DNA of 64,000 bases, taken from NCBI RefSeq assembly GCF_010500815.1, contig NZ_JAAAMG010000002.1, positions 1 through 64,000 of the forward strand, given 5' to 3'. The DNA comes from Jiella pacifica (GTDB lineage: Bacteria > Pseudomonadota > Alphaproteobacteria > Rhizobiales > Rhizobiaceae). Both the position numbers and the translations under genes were made by a program. The notes below the pieces were generated by a model. The model searched no databases. It was given only the letters and a program-made list of their open reading frames with translations, and was not told the origin of the DNA. Of this stretch, positions 49,281-58,599 are shown one piece after another (position 1 is the stretch's first letter; each line of letters begins with the position of its first letter).

Positions 49281-52200
49281 GCACCGCGAACGCCGCCCCT
49301 TATCGGACCCGCGAGGCCATGGTCGGCAAGACGGCCGGTCTCTTGCCGGTCGAGGACGGCGAGCTTCTCAAGGTCGCCCGGGAGGGTTTCGACCGCCGCT
49401 CCGTGCTCAAATTCCTCGGTCTTTCGGCCGCCCTGCCGCTGGCTGCCTGCGACGCGCCGCACGAGGAGATCGTCCCCTACGTCGAGATGCCGGAAGGTCT
49501 CGTCGCCGGCCAGCCGCAATATTTCGCCACCGCCTTCGACCTCAATGGCGTCGCCACGGGGCTTCTGGCCGAAAGCTACGAGGGCCGGCCGACCAAGATC
49601 GAGGGCAATCCCGACCATCCAAATTCACTCGGCTCCACCGACGCCTTCCACCAGGCGATGGTGCTGTCGCTCTATGACCCCGGCCGCGCCTCGCTGGTGC
49701 GGCGCGCGGGAGAATTCTCCACCTACGACGCCTTCCTCCAAGCCGTCGTCGCGCGCCGCGCCGAATGGTCCCGGACAGGCGGCGAGGGCCTGGCGCTGAT
49801 CGTCGGCGAGAACAGTTCGCCGACGGCCGAACGGCTGCTGCACAGCCTGCAGCGCGACTATCCGAAGATGCGCATCTCCGTCTTCGAGCCGATCTCCCGC
49901 GAGAACCAGCGACAGGGCGTCGAGGTGGCCTTCGGCGCGCCTGGCCGCGTGCATCTCGTGACGGGCCGGGCGAGCGCCTTCGTCTGCCTCGACCACGACA
50001 TTCTCGGCCCCGGCCCCGAGCAGGTGCGGCTGTCGCGCGGGGTGATCGACAGGCGGCGGGTCCGCGCGGGCTCGACGACCATGGCGCCGCTCCTCGTCGC
50101 CGAACCGGTGCTGACGGCAACGGGCGGCACCGCCGACGAGCGCCTCGCCTGCCGGCGCAGCCGCATTCCCGCCCTCGCCTCCGCCATCGCGGGACGACTT
50201 GGCCTTCCGGGGACCGGGCCGGTGGTCGATTTGGACGCGCGCGAGACGCGCTTCGCGAACGTCGCCGCCAGGGCCTTGCAAGCGGCCCGCGGAAGTGCCC
50301 TCCTGACGGTCGGTGAGGCCCAGCCACCGGCGGTCCATGCCCTCGCCCACCGGGTCAACGCCCATCTCGGCTCGCTCGGCGAAACGGTCTCGATCCTGCC
50401 GCCGAGGCTGTTGGAATCGAAGCTCCAGTCTTTGGCTGAACTGACTGCGGCGATGGCGGCCGGCGCGGTCTCCGACCTCTTCGTCCTCGGCGTCAATCCG
50501 ATCTATTCGGCCCCCGCCGACATTGCCTTCGAAGACGCCCTGCAGAAGGTGCCGTTCACGGTTCATCATTCGCTCTACGAGGACGAAACCAGCGAGCAAT
50601 GCCTGTGGCACGTGCCGCAGCTGCATCCGCTGGAGGAATGGAGCGACGGCCGCACGGCGACGGGCCTCGCCTCGATCGTCCAGCCCCTCGTCTCGCCGCT
50701 CTACGAAGGCCATTCGCCCCTCTCCGTCCTCGCCGCGATCGGCGGCCAGGTGAACCGCTCTGGCCACGAGATCCTGCTGGCCAACTGGCGCGAGCGCTTC
50801 GACTCTGGCGAGATCGGCGGAGGAACTGGTCCCGGTGCTGGACCGGTGGCCGGCGCAGCAGGTGCTGACGACGCCGGCGATTTCGAGACCTTCTGGCGGA
50901 CCGTTCTGGCGCGCGGCACGATCTTGGGCACCGAGACCGAAACGGGCCGAGCCCCTGCCCTTTCCGCCGCGCCTGTGGCGCCGGCTCTTACCGAAACGCC
51001 GGAAGCCGGCGCCTTCGAGGCTGTCTTCCTGCCCGACCCCTCAGTCTGGGACGGCCGCTTTTCCAACAATGCCTGGCTGCAGGAGCTTCCCCGGCCGATC
51101 ACCAAGGAAGTCTGGGGCAACGCGGCGGCGATGAACCCGAGGGACATCGAGGCGCTCGGCGTCGCCGACGGCGCGCTCGTCTCGATCACTGTGGCGGGCT
51201 CGGGCGATACGGTGTCTCGGCCGGTGCTGATTCCCGTCATCGCCGTGCCCGGCATCGCCCGCGGCACCATCGGCCTCACTCTCGGCTATGGCCGCCGCTT
51301 CGGCTCGGTCGCCCGCGGCATCGGCGCCGACGTCGGTCCCTTGCGAACGACCGACGCCCTGTGGATGCGTGCCGTCGAGGTGAGCGTCACCGGCGCCTCG
51401 GTGGAACTCGCCCTCACCCAGCACACCCACCAGATGCACGGCCGCGAGATCGTCCGGGAAGTCGCTCTGTCGGACCTCGCCGCCACGGAACTTTCGAACG
51501 AGGCCGAGGTCCCGCCGACGCTCTATCCGGAGTTCCCGCACGGCCCCTACGAATGGGCGATGGTGATCGACCAGACCGCCTGCATCAACTGCTCGGCCTG
51601 CGTCGTCGCCTGCCAGGCGGAGAACAACGTGCCGGTGGTGGGGCCGGCGGAGATCCGCCGCGGCCGCGACATGCACTGGCTGCGCATCGACACCTATTAC
51701 ACCGGCGACGACGAAGCCATTTCCACCGCCTCGCAACCGGTCCCCTGCATGCATTGCGAAAAGGCGCCCTGCGAGCCGATGTGCCCGGTCGGCGCGGCGA
51801 TCCACGACAGCGAGGGCCTCAACGTCCAGGTCTACAACCGCTGCATCGGCACGCGCGACTGCCAGGCCAACTGCCCCTACAAGGTCCGCCGCTTCAACTT
51901 CTTCGCCTATAACAACGGCCAGGAATTCGCCGATCTTGGTGATCCCATGGTCCATGCCGTCCACAATCCCGACGTCACGGTGCGGGCCCGCGGCGTCATG
52001 GAGAAGTGCACCTACTGCGTCCAGCGAATCTCCGGCGCCAGGCGAGAGGCGATCCGTGAGGACGGGACGATCGCGGAGGGCGAGGTCGTCACCGCCTGCC
52101 AGCAGGCCTGTCCGACCAAGGCGATCAGCTTCGGCAATCTTTCCGAATCCGGATCGAGCGTCAACGCGCTCCGGCGCGAACCCCATCACTACGCGCTCCT

Positions 52201-52282
52201 GGAAGAACTCGGCACACGGCCGCGCACCACCTATCTCGCCAAGGTGACCAACCGCATCTCCGAAGACCGGGAGGGCGGATGA
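49277..52282 (+). CDS. actB: Alternative Complex III subunit ActB, molybdopterin-oxidoreductase-like iron-sulfur protein
   Basis: Large periplasmic subunit (1001 residues). A twin-arginine type signal is present at RR40-41 (DRRSVLKFLGLSAALPLAAC) with Cys58 as a possible lipobox. Residues to about 760 resemble a molybdopterin oxidoreductase chain, which in ACIII carries no Mo cofactor. The C-terminal ferredoxin part has four Cys groups: CINCSACVVAC, CMHCEKAPCEPMC, CIGTRDCQANC and CTYCVQRI with CQQACP, matching three [4Fe-4S] and one [3Fe-4S] in characterised homologues. It overlaps both neighbours by four bases. Confidence 0.92.
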   Translation: MSTANAAPYRTREAMVGKTAGLLPVEDGELLKVAREGFDRRSVLKFLGLSAALPLAACDAPHEEIVPYVEMPEGLVAGQPQYFATAFDLNGVATGLLAESYEGRPTKIEGNPDHPNSLGSTDAFHQAMVLSLYDPGRASLVRRAGEFSTYDAFLQAVVARRAEWSRTGGEGLALIVGENSSPTAERLLHSLQRDYPKMRISVFEPISRENQRQGVEVAFGAPGRVHLVTGRASAFVCLDHDILGPGPEQVRLSRGVIDRRRVRAGSTTMAPLLVAEPVLTATGGTADERLACRRSRIPALASAIAGRLGLPGTGPVVDLDARETRFANVAARALQAARGSALLTVGEAQPPAVHALAHRVNAHLGSLGETVSILPPRLLESKLQSLAELTAAMAAGAVSDLFVLGVNPIYSAPADIAFEDALQKVPFTVHHSLYEDETSEQCLWHVPQLHPLEEWSDGRTATGLASIVQPLVSPLYEGHSPLSVLAAIGGQVNRSGHEILLANWRERFDSGEIGGGTGPGAGPVAGAAGADDAGDFETFWRTVLARGTILGTETETGRAPALSAAPVAPALTETPEAGAFEAVFLPDPSVWDGRFSNNAWLQELPRPITKEVWGNAAAMNPRDIEALGVADGALVSITVAGSGDTVSRPVLIPVIAVPGIARGTIGLTLGYGRRFGSVARGIGADVGPLRTTDALWMRAVEVSVTGASVELALTQHTHQMHGREIVREVALSDLAATELSNEAEVPPTLYPEFPHGPYEWAMVIDQTACINCSACVVACQAENNVPVVGPAEIRRGRDMHWLRIDTYYTGDDEAISTASQPVPCMHCEKAPCEPMCPVGAAIHDSEGLNVQVYNRCIGTRDCQANCPYKVRRFNFFAYNNGQEFADLGDPMVHAVHNPDVTVRARGVMEKCTYCVQRISGARREAIREDGTIAEGEVVTACQQACPTKAISFGNLSESGSSVNALRREPHHYALLEELGTRPRTTYLAKVTNRISEDREGG

Positions 52283-53667
52283 GCGAGACGTCCCTCTCCG
52301 GCCGCGACCTGATCGCCGAGCACGGCCGCACCCGCGACGGCCTGATGCCGGCGGAGATGGGATACCGCTCGATCACCGACGAGGTGGCCGGCGCCGTCTT
52401 CGCCAAGCCGACGCGGCTGTGGATGGCGCTGGTCGGCGTGTCGTTTCTCGGCGTCGTCCTGCTCTTCGTCTCGATCTGGGTGCTGCTTGCCGAAGGCGTC
52501 GGCATCTGGGGCATCAATTCCGACGTCGTCTGGGGCTATGCCGTCGCCAACTACGTCTGGTGGATCGGCATCGGCAATGCCGGCACGCTGATCTCCTCGA
52601 TGCTGCTCCTCACCCGGCAGAAGTGGCGCGCCTCGATCAACCGCTATGCCGAGGCGATGACGCTGTTCGCGGCCTCGATCGCCGGCCTGTTCCCGCTCTT
52701 GCATGTCGGCCGGCCCTGGCTCGTCCATTTCATGACGCCCTATCCGAACACCATGGATCTCTGGCCGCAGTGGCGCTCGCCGCTCGTCTGGGACATGTTC
52801 GCGATCGCCTGCTACATCCTGTTTTCGCTGCTGTTCTGGTACACCGGGCTGATCCCCGACCTCGCCACCCTGCGCGACCGAGCGAAGACTAGGTTCGTCA
52901 AGGTCGCCTACGGTCTCTTCGCCCTCGGCTGGACCGGCTCGTCCCGGCAGTGGCGGGCCTTTAACGCCTATTACTACGCCATGGCGGCCCTCGGCGTGCC
53001 ACTGGTCATCTCGATCCATTCCGTCGTCGGGCTCGACTATGCCGCGACGCTGATGCCCGGTTGGCAGGAAACGATCTTCCCGCCCTATTTCGTCGTCGGC
53101 GCGATGTTCTCGGGCTTCGCCATGGTGGTCACCCTGACGATCCCGATCCGCTGGGGCCTCGGCCTCGAGGCGATCATCACCCGCAACCATCTCGACGCCA
53201 TGGCCAAGATCATGCTGTTCGGCGGGTTGGTAATGACATTTTCCTATTCATTCGAGTGGTTCAACGCCTGGTATCTCGGCAACGAGGTCGACCGTGCCCA
53301 TGTCGTCGCCCAGTTCACCGGGCAGTACTGGTGGCTCTACTGGCTGATGCTGGCCTGCAACGGCGCCGTGCCGCAGCTCTTCTGGTTTCGCCTCTGCCGG
53401 CGCAATCTGGTGATCCTCTTCATCGCTGGCGTCCTGATCAATCTCGGCATGTGGCTGGAACGCATCCTGATCAACATGAACACGCTGAGCCACGGCTTCC
53501 TGCCAGCCACCGATTCCAGCTACACGCCGACCTTCTGGGACTGGTCGCTGTTTCTCGGCAGCTTCGGCCTGTTCTGCTTCCTGTTCTTCGTCTTCGCCAA
53601 GGTCATCCCGACCGCCACGATCCATGAGATCCGCGAACTCGCCCACAAGGAGGGCGCGGCGCGATGA
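52279..53667 (+). CDS. actC: Alternative Complex III subunit ActC, NrfD-like quinol-binding membrane protein
   Basis: Polytopic membrane protein of 462 residues with about ten helices, of the NrfD/PsrC family. It holds the quinol site facing the periplasm in ACIII structures. Segments seen: [41 protein letters not shown] and [19 protein letters not shown]. The ATG overlaps the actB stop (ATGA), and actD overlaps its own stop. Confidence 0.92.
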   Translation: MSETSLSGRDLIAEHGRTRDGLMPAEMGYRSITDEVAGAVFAKPTRLWMALVGVSFLGVVLLFVSIWVLLAEGVGIWGINSDVVWGYAVANYVWWIGIGNAGTLISSMLLLTRQKWRASINRYAEAMTLFAASIAGLFPLLHVGRPWLVHFMTPYPNTMDLWPQWRSPLVWDMFAIACYILFSLLFWYTGLIPDLATLRDRAKTRFVKVAYGLFALGWTGSSRQWRAFNAYYYAMAALGVPLVISIHSVVGLDYAATLMPGWQETIFPPYFVVGAMFSGFAMVVTLTIPIRWGLGLEAIITRNHLDAMAKIMLFGGLVMTFSYSFEWFNAWYLGNEVDRAHVVAQFTGQYWWLYWLMLACNGAVPQLFWFRLCRRNLVILFIAGVLINLGMWLERILINMNTLSHGFLPATDSSYTPTFWDWSLFLGSFGLFCFLFFVFAKVIPTATIHEIRELAHKEGAAR

Positions 53668-54215
53668 AGCCCCGGATGCTCTTCGCCGAATTCTCCACCG
53701 CCGACGCGCTGACGGACGCCGTCCGGGCGATGGCGTCGGCGCAGAAAGGCCGGCGCTTCGAGACCTACACGCCCTACTCCATCCCCGACCTCGACGAGAT
53801 TGCCGCGGCCCAAGGTGCCCGCCCCTCGCCGGTGCGCACCGTCATGGTCGCTGCAGCGGCGGTCGGCGCGGCGCTGATGTTCTTCCTGCAATATTGGTCG
53901 TCGGTGGAGGCCTATCCGTTCAACTCGGGCGGCCGCCCCTACAATGCCTGGCCGACCTTCATGTTGACGACCTTCGAGATCACCGTCCTGTCCGCGGCGA
54001 TCGGCGGCTTCGTCACCCTCGTCGTCACCGGCCGCCTCGGCAGGCTTTACAATCCGGTCTTCGACTGGGACGGCATCGAGAGGGCCAGCGACGACCGCTT
54101 CATGCTGGAGGTCGAGCTCGATCCCGTCAGCACATCGGACCCGGTCGTCGATCGCGCCTTGAGCGATCTCCTCCGCCACCATGGCGCCCTGACGGTCCGG
54201 GAGCGGGTGGCATGA
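53664..54215 (+). CDS. actD: Alternative Complex III subunit ActD (DUF3341)
   Basis: Peripheral/membrane subunit of 183 residues. It starts with a soluble domain (ADALTDAVRAMASAQKGRRFETYTPYSIPDL) and has two transmembrane helices (RTVMVAAAAVGAALMFFLQYW and TTFEITVLSAAIGGFVTLVV), with the usual GGRPYNAWPTF between them. The stop codon overlaps an ATG at 54212 that would be the natural coupled start of actE; see the palindrome and actE entries. Confidence 0.9.
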   Translation: MKPRMLFAEFSTADALTDAVRAMASAQKGRRFETYTPYSIPDLDEIAAAQGARPSPVRTVMVAAAAVGAALMFFLQYWSSVEAYPFNSGGRPYNAWPTFMLTTFEITVLSAAIGGFVTLVVTGRLGRLYNPVFDWDGIERASDDRFMLEVELDPVSTSDPVVDRALSDLLRHHGALTVRERVA

Positions 54216-54314
54216 GGTGGCGGATGACGATTGAAGGGCGGCTTTGCAATGCCCGGAGACGGCGCTGGCCCGCTTTTGCCCGACACTTCAGGATGGGCAC
54301 TCGCCTAGCCGCTT

Positions 54315-54446
54315 CGTCATTCTCGGGCCCCGTCCCGAGAATCCAGGGGCGGTTGCCGCAACCTTCCATGCCACGATGCCGTTGCCACGAGCCGCAATGG
54401 GTGCCCGACGATTCCTGGATTCTCGGGACGGGGCCCGAGAATGACG
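54315..54446. repeat. 132-bp double-palindrome element inserted between actD and actE
   Basis: Perfect 33-base inverted arms (54315-54347 and 54414-54446) flank a 66-base centre. Each arm also folds on itself through TTCTCGGG and CCCGAGAA, so the element contains two hairpins as well as one long cruciform. It is a BIME/RIME-type palindromic repeat of the kind scattered in rhizobial genomes, but here it lies in the only non-overlapping junction of a tightly packed operon. All bases from 54216 to 54559 show no other gene. Confidence 0.85.
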
Positions 54447-54559
54447 GCCGCGTGGATGGCACGGCCTCATCCGGCCAAGCCGCCGAAAGTGGACGCGGGA
54501 GGCGCTCGCCCGCCCCCAACGTCTCGGCAGTCACCGACGCACCGCTCGCCATCGCCGCC

Positions 54560-55165
54560 ATGTCCGCCGTCCCCCGGCTAGCCTCCGCCGTGCTCGCCGT
54601 GCTCGCCCCCGCCTTGCTGTCCGCCTGCGAGCAGCAGAGCATGGAGACGCAGCCGAAGCTGAAGACCTATTCCACCGCCGCGGCCTTTCCCGACAATGCT
54701 GTAGCGCGCGAGATCCCCTTCGGCACGGTGTCGCGTAACGAACCCGCCCGCATCGCCGCGCTCGCAGACCGCCCGCCCGTCGACGAAGCGCTGCTGCGGC
54801 GTGGGCGCGAGCAGTACGAAATCTACTGCACGCCCTGCCATGGCCTCGCCGGCCACGGCGACGGCATCATCGTCCAGCGCGGCTTTCCGCAGCCACCCTC
54901 CTACATGGAGCCGCGGCTGCTTTCCGCCGATTCACAGCATTTCGTCGACGTCATCACCCATGGCTGGGGGGTGATGTACCCCTACGCCGCCCGCGTCGAG
55001 CCACGCGACCGCTGGGCCATCGCCGCCTATATCCGCGCCCTGCAGGTCTCCCAGACCGGCGCGCCGCGGGACGTCGCGGCGGCAATCCCTGCGAATGGTG
55101 CGCAAGGCACTCCCGAAGCAGGCGATGATGATGCACCATCCAGCAACCGGGAGGGCGCGCGATGA
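54560..55165 (+). CDS. actE: Alternative Complex III subunit ActE, monoheme cytochrome c lipoprotein
   Basis: Periplasmic cytochrome c subunit of 201 residues. It has a lipoprotein signal (LASAVLAVLAPALLSAC, Cys as lipidation site), the DNAVAREIPFGTVSRNEPARIAA strand common in ActE, one heme motif CTPCHG and the axial Met in a GWGVMYPYA segment. I place the start at ATG 54560, right before the signal peptide, but no ribosome binding site precedes it. The frame is open back to ATG 54212, which overlaps the actD stop and would give 317 residues read through the inserted palindrome. Which start is used is unresolved. Confidence 0.85.
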   Translation: MSAVPRLASAVLAVLAPALLSACEQQSMETQPKLKTYSTAAAFPDNAVAREIPFGTVSRNEPARIAALADRPPVDEALLRRGREQYEIYCTPCHGLAGHGDGIIVQRGFPQPPSYMEPRLLSADSQHFVDVITHGWGVMYPYAARVEPRDRWAIAAYIRALQVSQTGAPRDVAAAIPANGAQGTPEAGDDDAPSSNREGAR

Positions 55166-56238
55166 ACCCGTCGGCCTGGATCCAGCGCAATCTCGGCGCC
55201 AACACCCCGGTTTCGCTGCGGCTGTTCGGGCTGATCGCGCTCCTGTTCGTCGCGCTGGCCCTGGTCTTTCCCGCCGCCGTCGCGAGAGCCTATGTCGCAG
55301 GCTGGATCGTCGCGATCTCCGCCGGCATGGGCGCCAGCATCCTCGTCCACACTCATAGGCTGACCCGCGGCTGCTGGGGCGAGGCCGCTCGGCCGGCTTT
55401 CGAAGGGCTGGCCGCCACCGTCCCGTTCCTCGCCATCCTCGGTTTCGTCGTCATCCTCGTGCAGCCGCTGGTCTGGCCCTGGGCGGACGGCTCAGGCCTC
55501 GCCGAAAAACCCGACGTCGCCGCGCTCTACCTCAACCCCGTGTTCTTCGGCGTCCGGGCGATCGTCATTCTTCTCGGCTGGTCGGCGATCGCCGTCCTGG
55601 CGGCGGGCTTCGGCCCCCAAGGCCGGCTCGCCAGCGGCCTGTCGATCGCCTTCTATGCGATCAGCGTCCAATTCGCCTCGATCGACTGGATCATGTCGCT
55701 GGAGCCGCACTGGTCGTCGACCACCTTCGGCGCGATGTTCGCCATCACCCAGATCGCCCTTGCCCTATCCCTCCTCGTCGCCACCGACGCCGGCGGCTCG
55801 CCCGGCCCGCGCGACGATCTCGCCAAGCTGCTGCTCGTGGCGATTCTCGGCCTCGTCTACATGCAGTTCATGCAGTTCCTGGTGCAATGGTCGGGAAACC
55901 TGCCCGAAAAAGTCGCCTACTACGTCCTGCGCAGCGAGTTTCCCTGGCAGGCCGTGGCGATCCTCGCCTCCCTCCTCGCCGCTTCGGCCTTCGCGATCCT
56001 CAGCCGAACCTCGCTCCGCCACGATGCGGCCTATACGAAGATCGCGGCCGACTGCGCGTTGGCCTTCGTCGCGCTCTTCGTCTTCTTCGAATTCGCCCCG
56101 CCCTTCCGCGACTGGATGACGGGCCTATTCGTCCTCGCCGCCGTTGTCGGTGCCATCGGCCTCATGCTGTTTCTGACCGTGGCGGCCATCGCGCCCCGAT
56201 CCGCGTCTGAGAACTCGAAGCCGGAGGTCGCGCCATGA
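55162..56238 (+). CDS. actF: Alternative Complex III subunit ActF, polytopic membrane protein
   Basis: 358-residue membrane protein with about ten helices, distantly related to ActC (NrfD fold). Seen are LTRGCWGEAARPAFEGLAATVPFLAIL, the YAISVQFASIDWIMSLEPHWSST motif typical of ActF, and LVYMQFMQFLVQWSGNLPEKVAYYV. In structures ActF mirrors ActC but lacks its quinol site. Four-base overlaps with actE and the next gene keep the operon compact. Confidence 0.92.
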   Translation: MNPSAWIQRNLGANTPVSLRLFGLIALLFVALALVFPAAVARAYVAGWIVAISAGMGASILVHTHRLTRGCWGEAARPAFEGLAATVPFLAILGFVVILVQPLVWPWADGSGLAEKPDVAALYLNPVFFGVRAIVILLGWSAIAVLAAGFGPQGRLASGLSIAFYAISVQFASIDWIMSLEPHWSSTTFGAMFAITQIALALSLLVATDAGGSPGPRDDLAKLLLVAILGLVYMQFMQFLVQWSGNLPEKVAYYVLRSEFPWQAVAILASLLAASAFAILSRTSLRHDAAYTKIAADCALAFVALFVFFEFAPPFRDWMTGLFVLAAVVGAIGLMLFLTVAAIAPRSASENSKPEVAP

Positions 56239-56813
56239 GCGGCGAAGCCCCGACGCCGGAACAGTTGAGCCCCGACGTTTCGGCTCGTCCGATCGTCGCG
56301 GCGGTTGCCCTCGCCTTTGCCATCGCGATCACCGTCATGTCGCTACTCGGCTTCGCCTTCTGGTACATGCTCGGCTATCTGCCGAACAATACCAGCCCCC
56401 AGGCGGTGACGGGGTTCCCACGCCCCCGCTTGCAGGTCGTGCCGAAGATCGATCTCGACCGCTCGAACGCCGCCGGCATCGCCCAGCTGACGCAGTCGGC
56501 GAATGTCCCGATCAACGAGGCGATGCGCCTCGTCGCTAGCCGGCCGGATCCTTACGCCCCCCTCCTGCCGGAGAGCGACGTGCCCGACGGAGCCGGCCTG
56601 AGGGCGATGAAGGCCCAGACGGCGCAGAGTCCTTCCGGAGGCGTGACTTTCGACGCCGGCGCCCGCACGGGGGCGATGAGCCCGCAGATCGAGGGCGCTC
56701 CGCCCCCCGGCCAGCCCGGTCTCGGCGAAGCGACTCGTGTTCCCACCGACGCCTTCGATGGAACGCCGAACTACCAGCCGCCACCGGAAGAAAATTCGGG
56801 GGTTGTTCGATGA
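56235..56813 (+). CDS. Single-helix membrane protein of the act-cox operon
   Basis: Not recognised as a named subunit. The 192-residue protein has one transmembrane helix (VAAVALAFAIAITVMSLLGFAFWYML, about residues 20-45) after a short Pro-rich N-terminus. A C-terminal periplasmic-side region follows with GFPRPRLQVVPKIDL and a long Gly/Pro/Ala-rich tail ending in PPPEENSG. Its place between actF and sco suggests an accessory factor linking ACIII and the oxidase or a copper-site assembly helper; both are inference. Confidence 0.75.
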   Translation: MSGEAPTPEQLSPDVSARPIVAAVALAFAIAITVMSLLGFAFWYMLGYLPNNTSPQAVTGFPRPRLQVVPKIDLDRSNAAGIAQLTQSANVPINEAMRLVASRPDPYAPLLPESDVPDGAGLRAMKAQTAQSPSGGVTFDAGARTGAMSPQIEGAPPPGQPGLGEATRVPTDAFDGTPNYQPPPEENSGVVR

Positions 56814-57652
56814 CGCCTCGCCAGCTCCGCAGACTGCCTTCCCTGTTCGCAGCCATTGCCATGTCCGCCCTCGCCGCCGCTCCCGCAGTCGCCGGCCTCA
56901 CCCGCGACGAGCTGTCGTCGGTCGGCTTTTTCCCGACGGCCGGCCGCACCCTGCCGCTCGATGCGATGCTCGGCGATGCGCAAGGCGATGCCCGCACGCT
57001 CGGTGAACGGCTCGGTGGCCGGCCCGGCCTCGTCGCCTTCGTCGACTTCACCTGCACGACCATCTGCGGCGTTGCGGCAAACGTCCTCGCCGGCTCGGAG
57101 GAGGCCCTTGTCGAGACCGGCGCGCTTGACCACCGAACCCTCGTCGTCGGCTTCGACGCCCGAGACTTGGCGGCGGACCGCGACGCCTGGCTCGCCCGCA
57201 ACCCCGAGGCGGCGACGCTCGGAAAGGCCGCCTTCGTCACCGCCGATCCAACGACGACTGAGCGTCTGGTCGAAGCGGCCGGCCTCAGGACCATCTACGA
57301 CCTCGAGCACGACCAGTTCGCCCATCCGGCCGGCGCGCTCCTCGTCGACACGAATGGCCGCATCCTGCGCGCCCTCGATCTCGTCTCGCTCGAGCCGGAC
57401 ACCCTGCGCTCGGCGCTGATCGAGGCTTCGAACGGCTCCGCCGGCAGCTTCGTCGAGCGGGCGATCCTCTCTTGCTACGGCTGGGACGCCGAGACCGGCC
57501 GCTACAAGCCGCTGATCGACCGAATTTTGATGATCGGTTGCTCGGGCACCGCCGCCGCCGCCGCCGGCTTCGTCGGCTTCATGCTCCTGCGCGAGCGGCG
57601 CAAGCAGGCCGGCCAGCAGGAGCAGACCCTGCCGGGAGGCCGCCATGGGTGA
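56810..57652 (+). CDS. SCO1/SenC-family copper assembly protein
   Basis: Thioredoxin-fold copper chaperone that helps build the CuA centre of cytochrome oxidase subunit II, encoded by the next gene. The 280-residue protein has a signal peptide (LFAAIAMSALAAAPAVA), the metal-binding CTTIC motif (CXXXC) near residue 82, the conserved His in DQFAHPAGALLVD, and a C-terminal transmembrane helix (GTAAAAAGFVGFMLLRERRK). Having an anchor at the C-terminal end is less usual than the N-terminal anchor of mitochondrial SCO. It overlaps coxB by eight bases. Confidence 0.88.
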   Translation: MTPRQLRRLPSLFAAIAMSALAAAPAVAGLTRDELSSVGFFPTAGRTLPLDAMLGDAQGDARTLGERLGGRPGLVAFVDFTCTTICGVAANVLAGSEEALVETGALDHRTLVVGFDARDLAADRDAWLARNPEAATLGKAAFVTADPTTTERLVEAAGLRTIYDLEHDQFAHPAGALLVDTNGRILRALDLVSLEPDTLRSALIEASNGSAGSFVERAILSCYGWDAETGRYKPLIDRILMIGCSGTAAAAAGFVGFMLLRERRKQAGQQEQTLPGGRHG

Positions 57653-58589
57653 AGTCGAAATCGTCCTTCCCGCCGCCTCCTCGGCGGCCGTCTCGACCGA
57701 CGGCAAGCTCCTCGGCCTGCTGGTCATCTCGGGCCTGATCACGCTCCTGGTGGCGAGCCTCATCGGGCTCTTCGCCGTGCGCTATCGCCGCGGTTCCAAG
57801 GCCAGCCGGGACCGGCTGCCGAACTGGTTCGCCCGCGACCTCGAAACCGTCTGGACGCTGGCGACCGTCGGCCTCTTCGTCGCGATCTTCGCCTGGGCCG
57901 CCTCGCAGGACTTCGCCCTCGCCGTGCCGCCGGCCAATTCGGTCGAGATCCACGTCGTCGGCAAGCAGTGGATGTGGAAGGCCGAACATCCCAGCGGCCA
58001 GCGCGAGATCAACGAGCTGCACGTGCCGGCCGAAGAGACGGTCGAACTCGTCCTCAACAGCCAGGACGTCATCCACTCCTTCTACGTGCCGGCCTTCCGG
58101 CTGAAGCAGGACGTGGTGCCGGGCCACACGACGCGCATGCGCTTTCATACCGAGAAGATCGGCACCTACCGGCTGTTCTGCGCCGAATATTGCGGCACGC
58201 AGCATTCGGCGATGATCGGCCGGGTCGTGGTGATGGCCAAGGAGGACTATGCCGACTGGCTGACGCGCCAGCCAGAAGGCGACGATCTCCAGGAAGACGG
58301 CAAGAAACTGTTCGTTGCCAAGGGCTGCGCCGGCTGCCACTACGGCTCGTCGAAGGTCCGGGCGCCGCGGCTGGCGGGCGTCTATGGGTCGCAGGTTCCG
58401 CTGTCCGACGGCCGCATGATCACTGCCGACGACGAATACATCCGCGATTCCATCCTGCAGCCGAAGCGCGACGTCGTCGCCGGCTTCGAGCCGATCATGC
58501 CGAGCTTCGCCGGCGCCCTCTCCGAGGGCGAACTGGTGAGCCTCACCGCCTATATCCGCAGTCTCGCCGAAACCGAGACGGCCCGATGA
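57645..58589 (+). CDS. coxB: Cytochrome c oxidase subunit II with fused heme c domain
   Basis: Electron-entry subunit of a caa3-type oxidase (314 residues). Two transmembrane helices are followed by the cupredoxin domain with the CuA ligands: C179, C183, H187 and M190 in [14 protein letters not shown]-terminal cytochrome c domain carries heme motif C228-AGC-H232 and the Met in EPIMPSFAG. The fused heme makes an external cytochrome c unnecessary, in keeping with direct electron delivery from ActE or ActA. No typical N-terminal signal peptide is seen. Confidence 0.93.
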   Translation: MGEVEIVLPAASSAAVSTDGKLLGLLVISGLITLLVASLIGLFAVRYRRGSKASRDRLPNWFARDLETVWTLATVGLFVAIFAWAASQDFALAVPPANSVEIHVVGKQWMWKAEHPSGQREINELHVPAEETVELVLNSQDVIHSFYVPAFRLKQDVVPGHTTRMRFHTEKIGTYRLFCAEYCGTQHSAMIGRVVVMAKEDYADWLTRQPEGDDLQEDGKKLFVAKGCAGCHYGSSKVRAPRLAGVYGSQVPLSDGRMITADDEYIRDSILQPKRDVVAGFEPIMPSFAGALSEGELVSLTAYIRSLAETETAR

Positions 58590-58599
58590 GGGGACGAAC

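Noticed and set aside
54244-54444. Small open frame across the palindromic repeat
   Set aside because: It arises from the repeat sequence in a frame different from actE and has no support as a gene.
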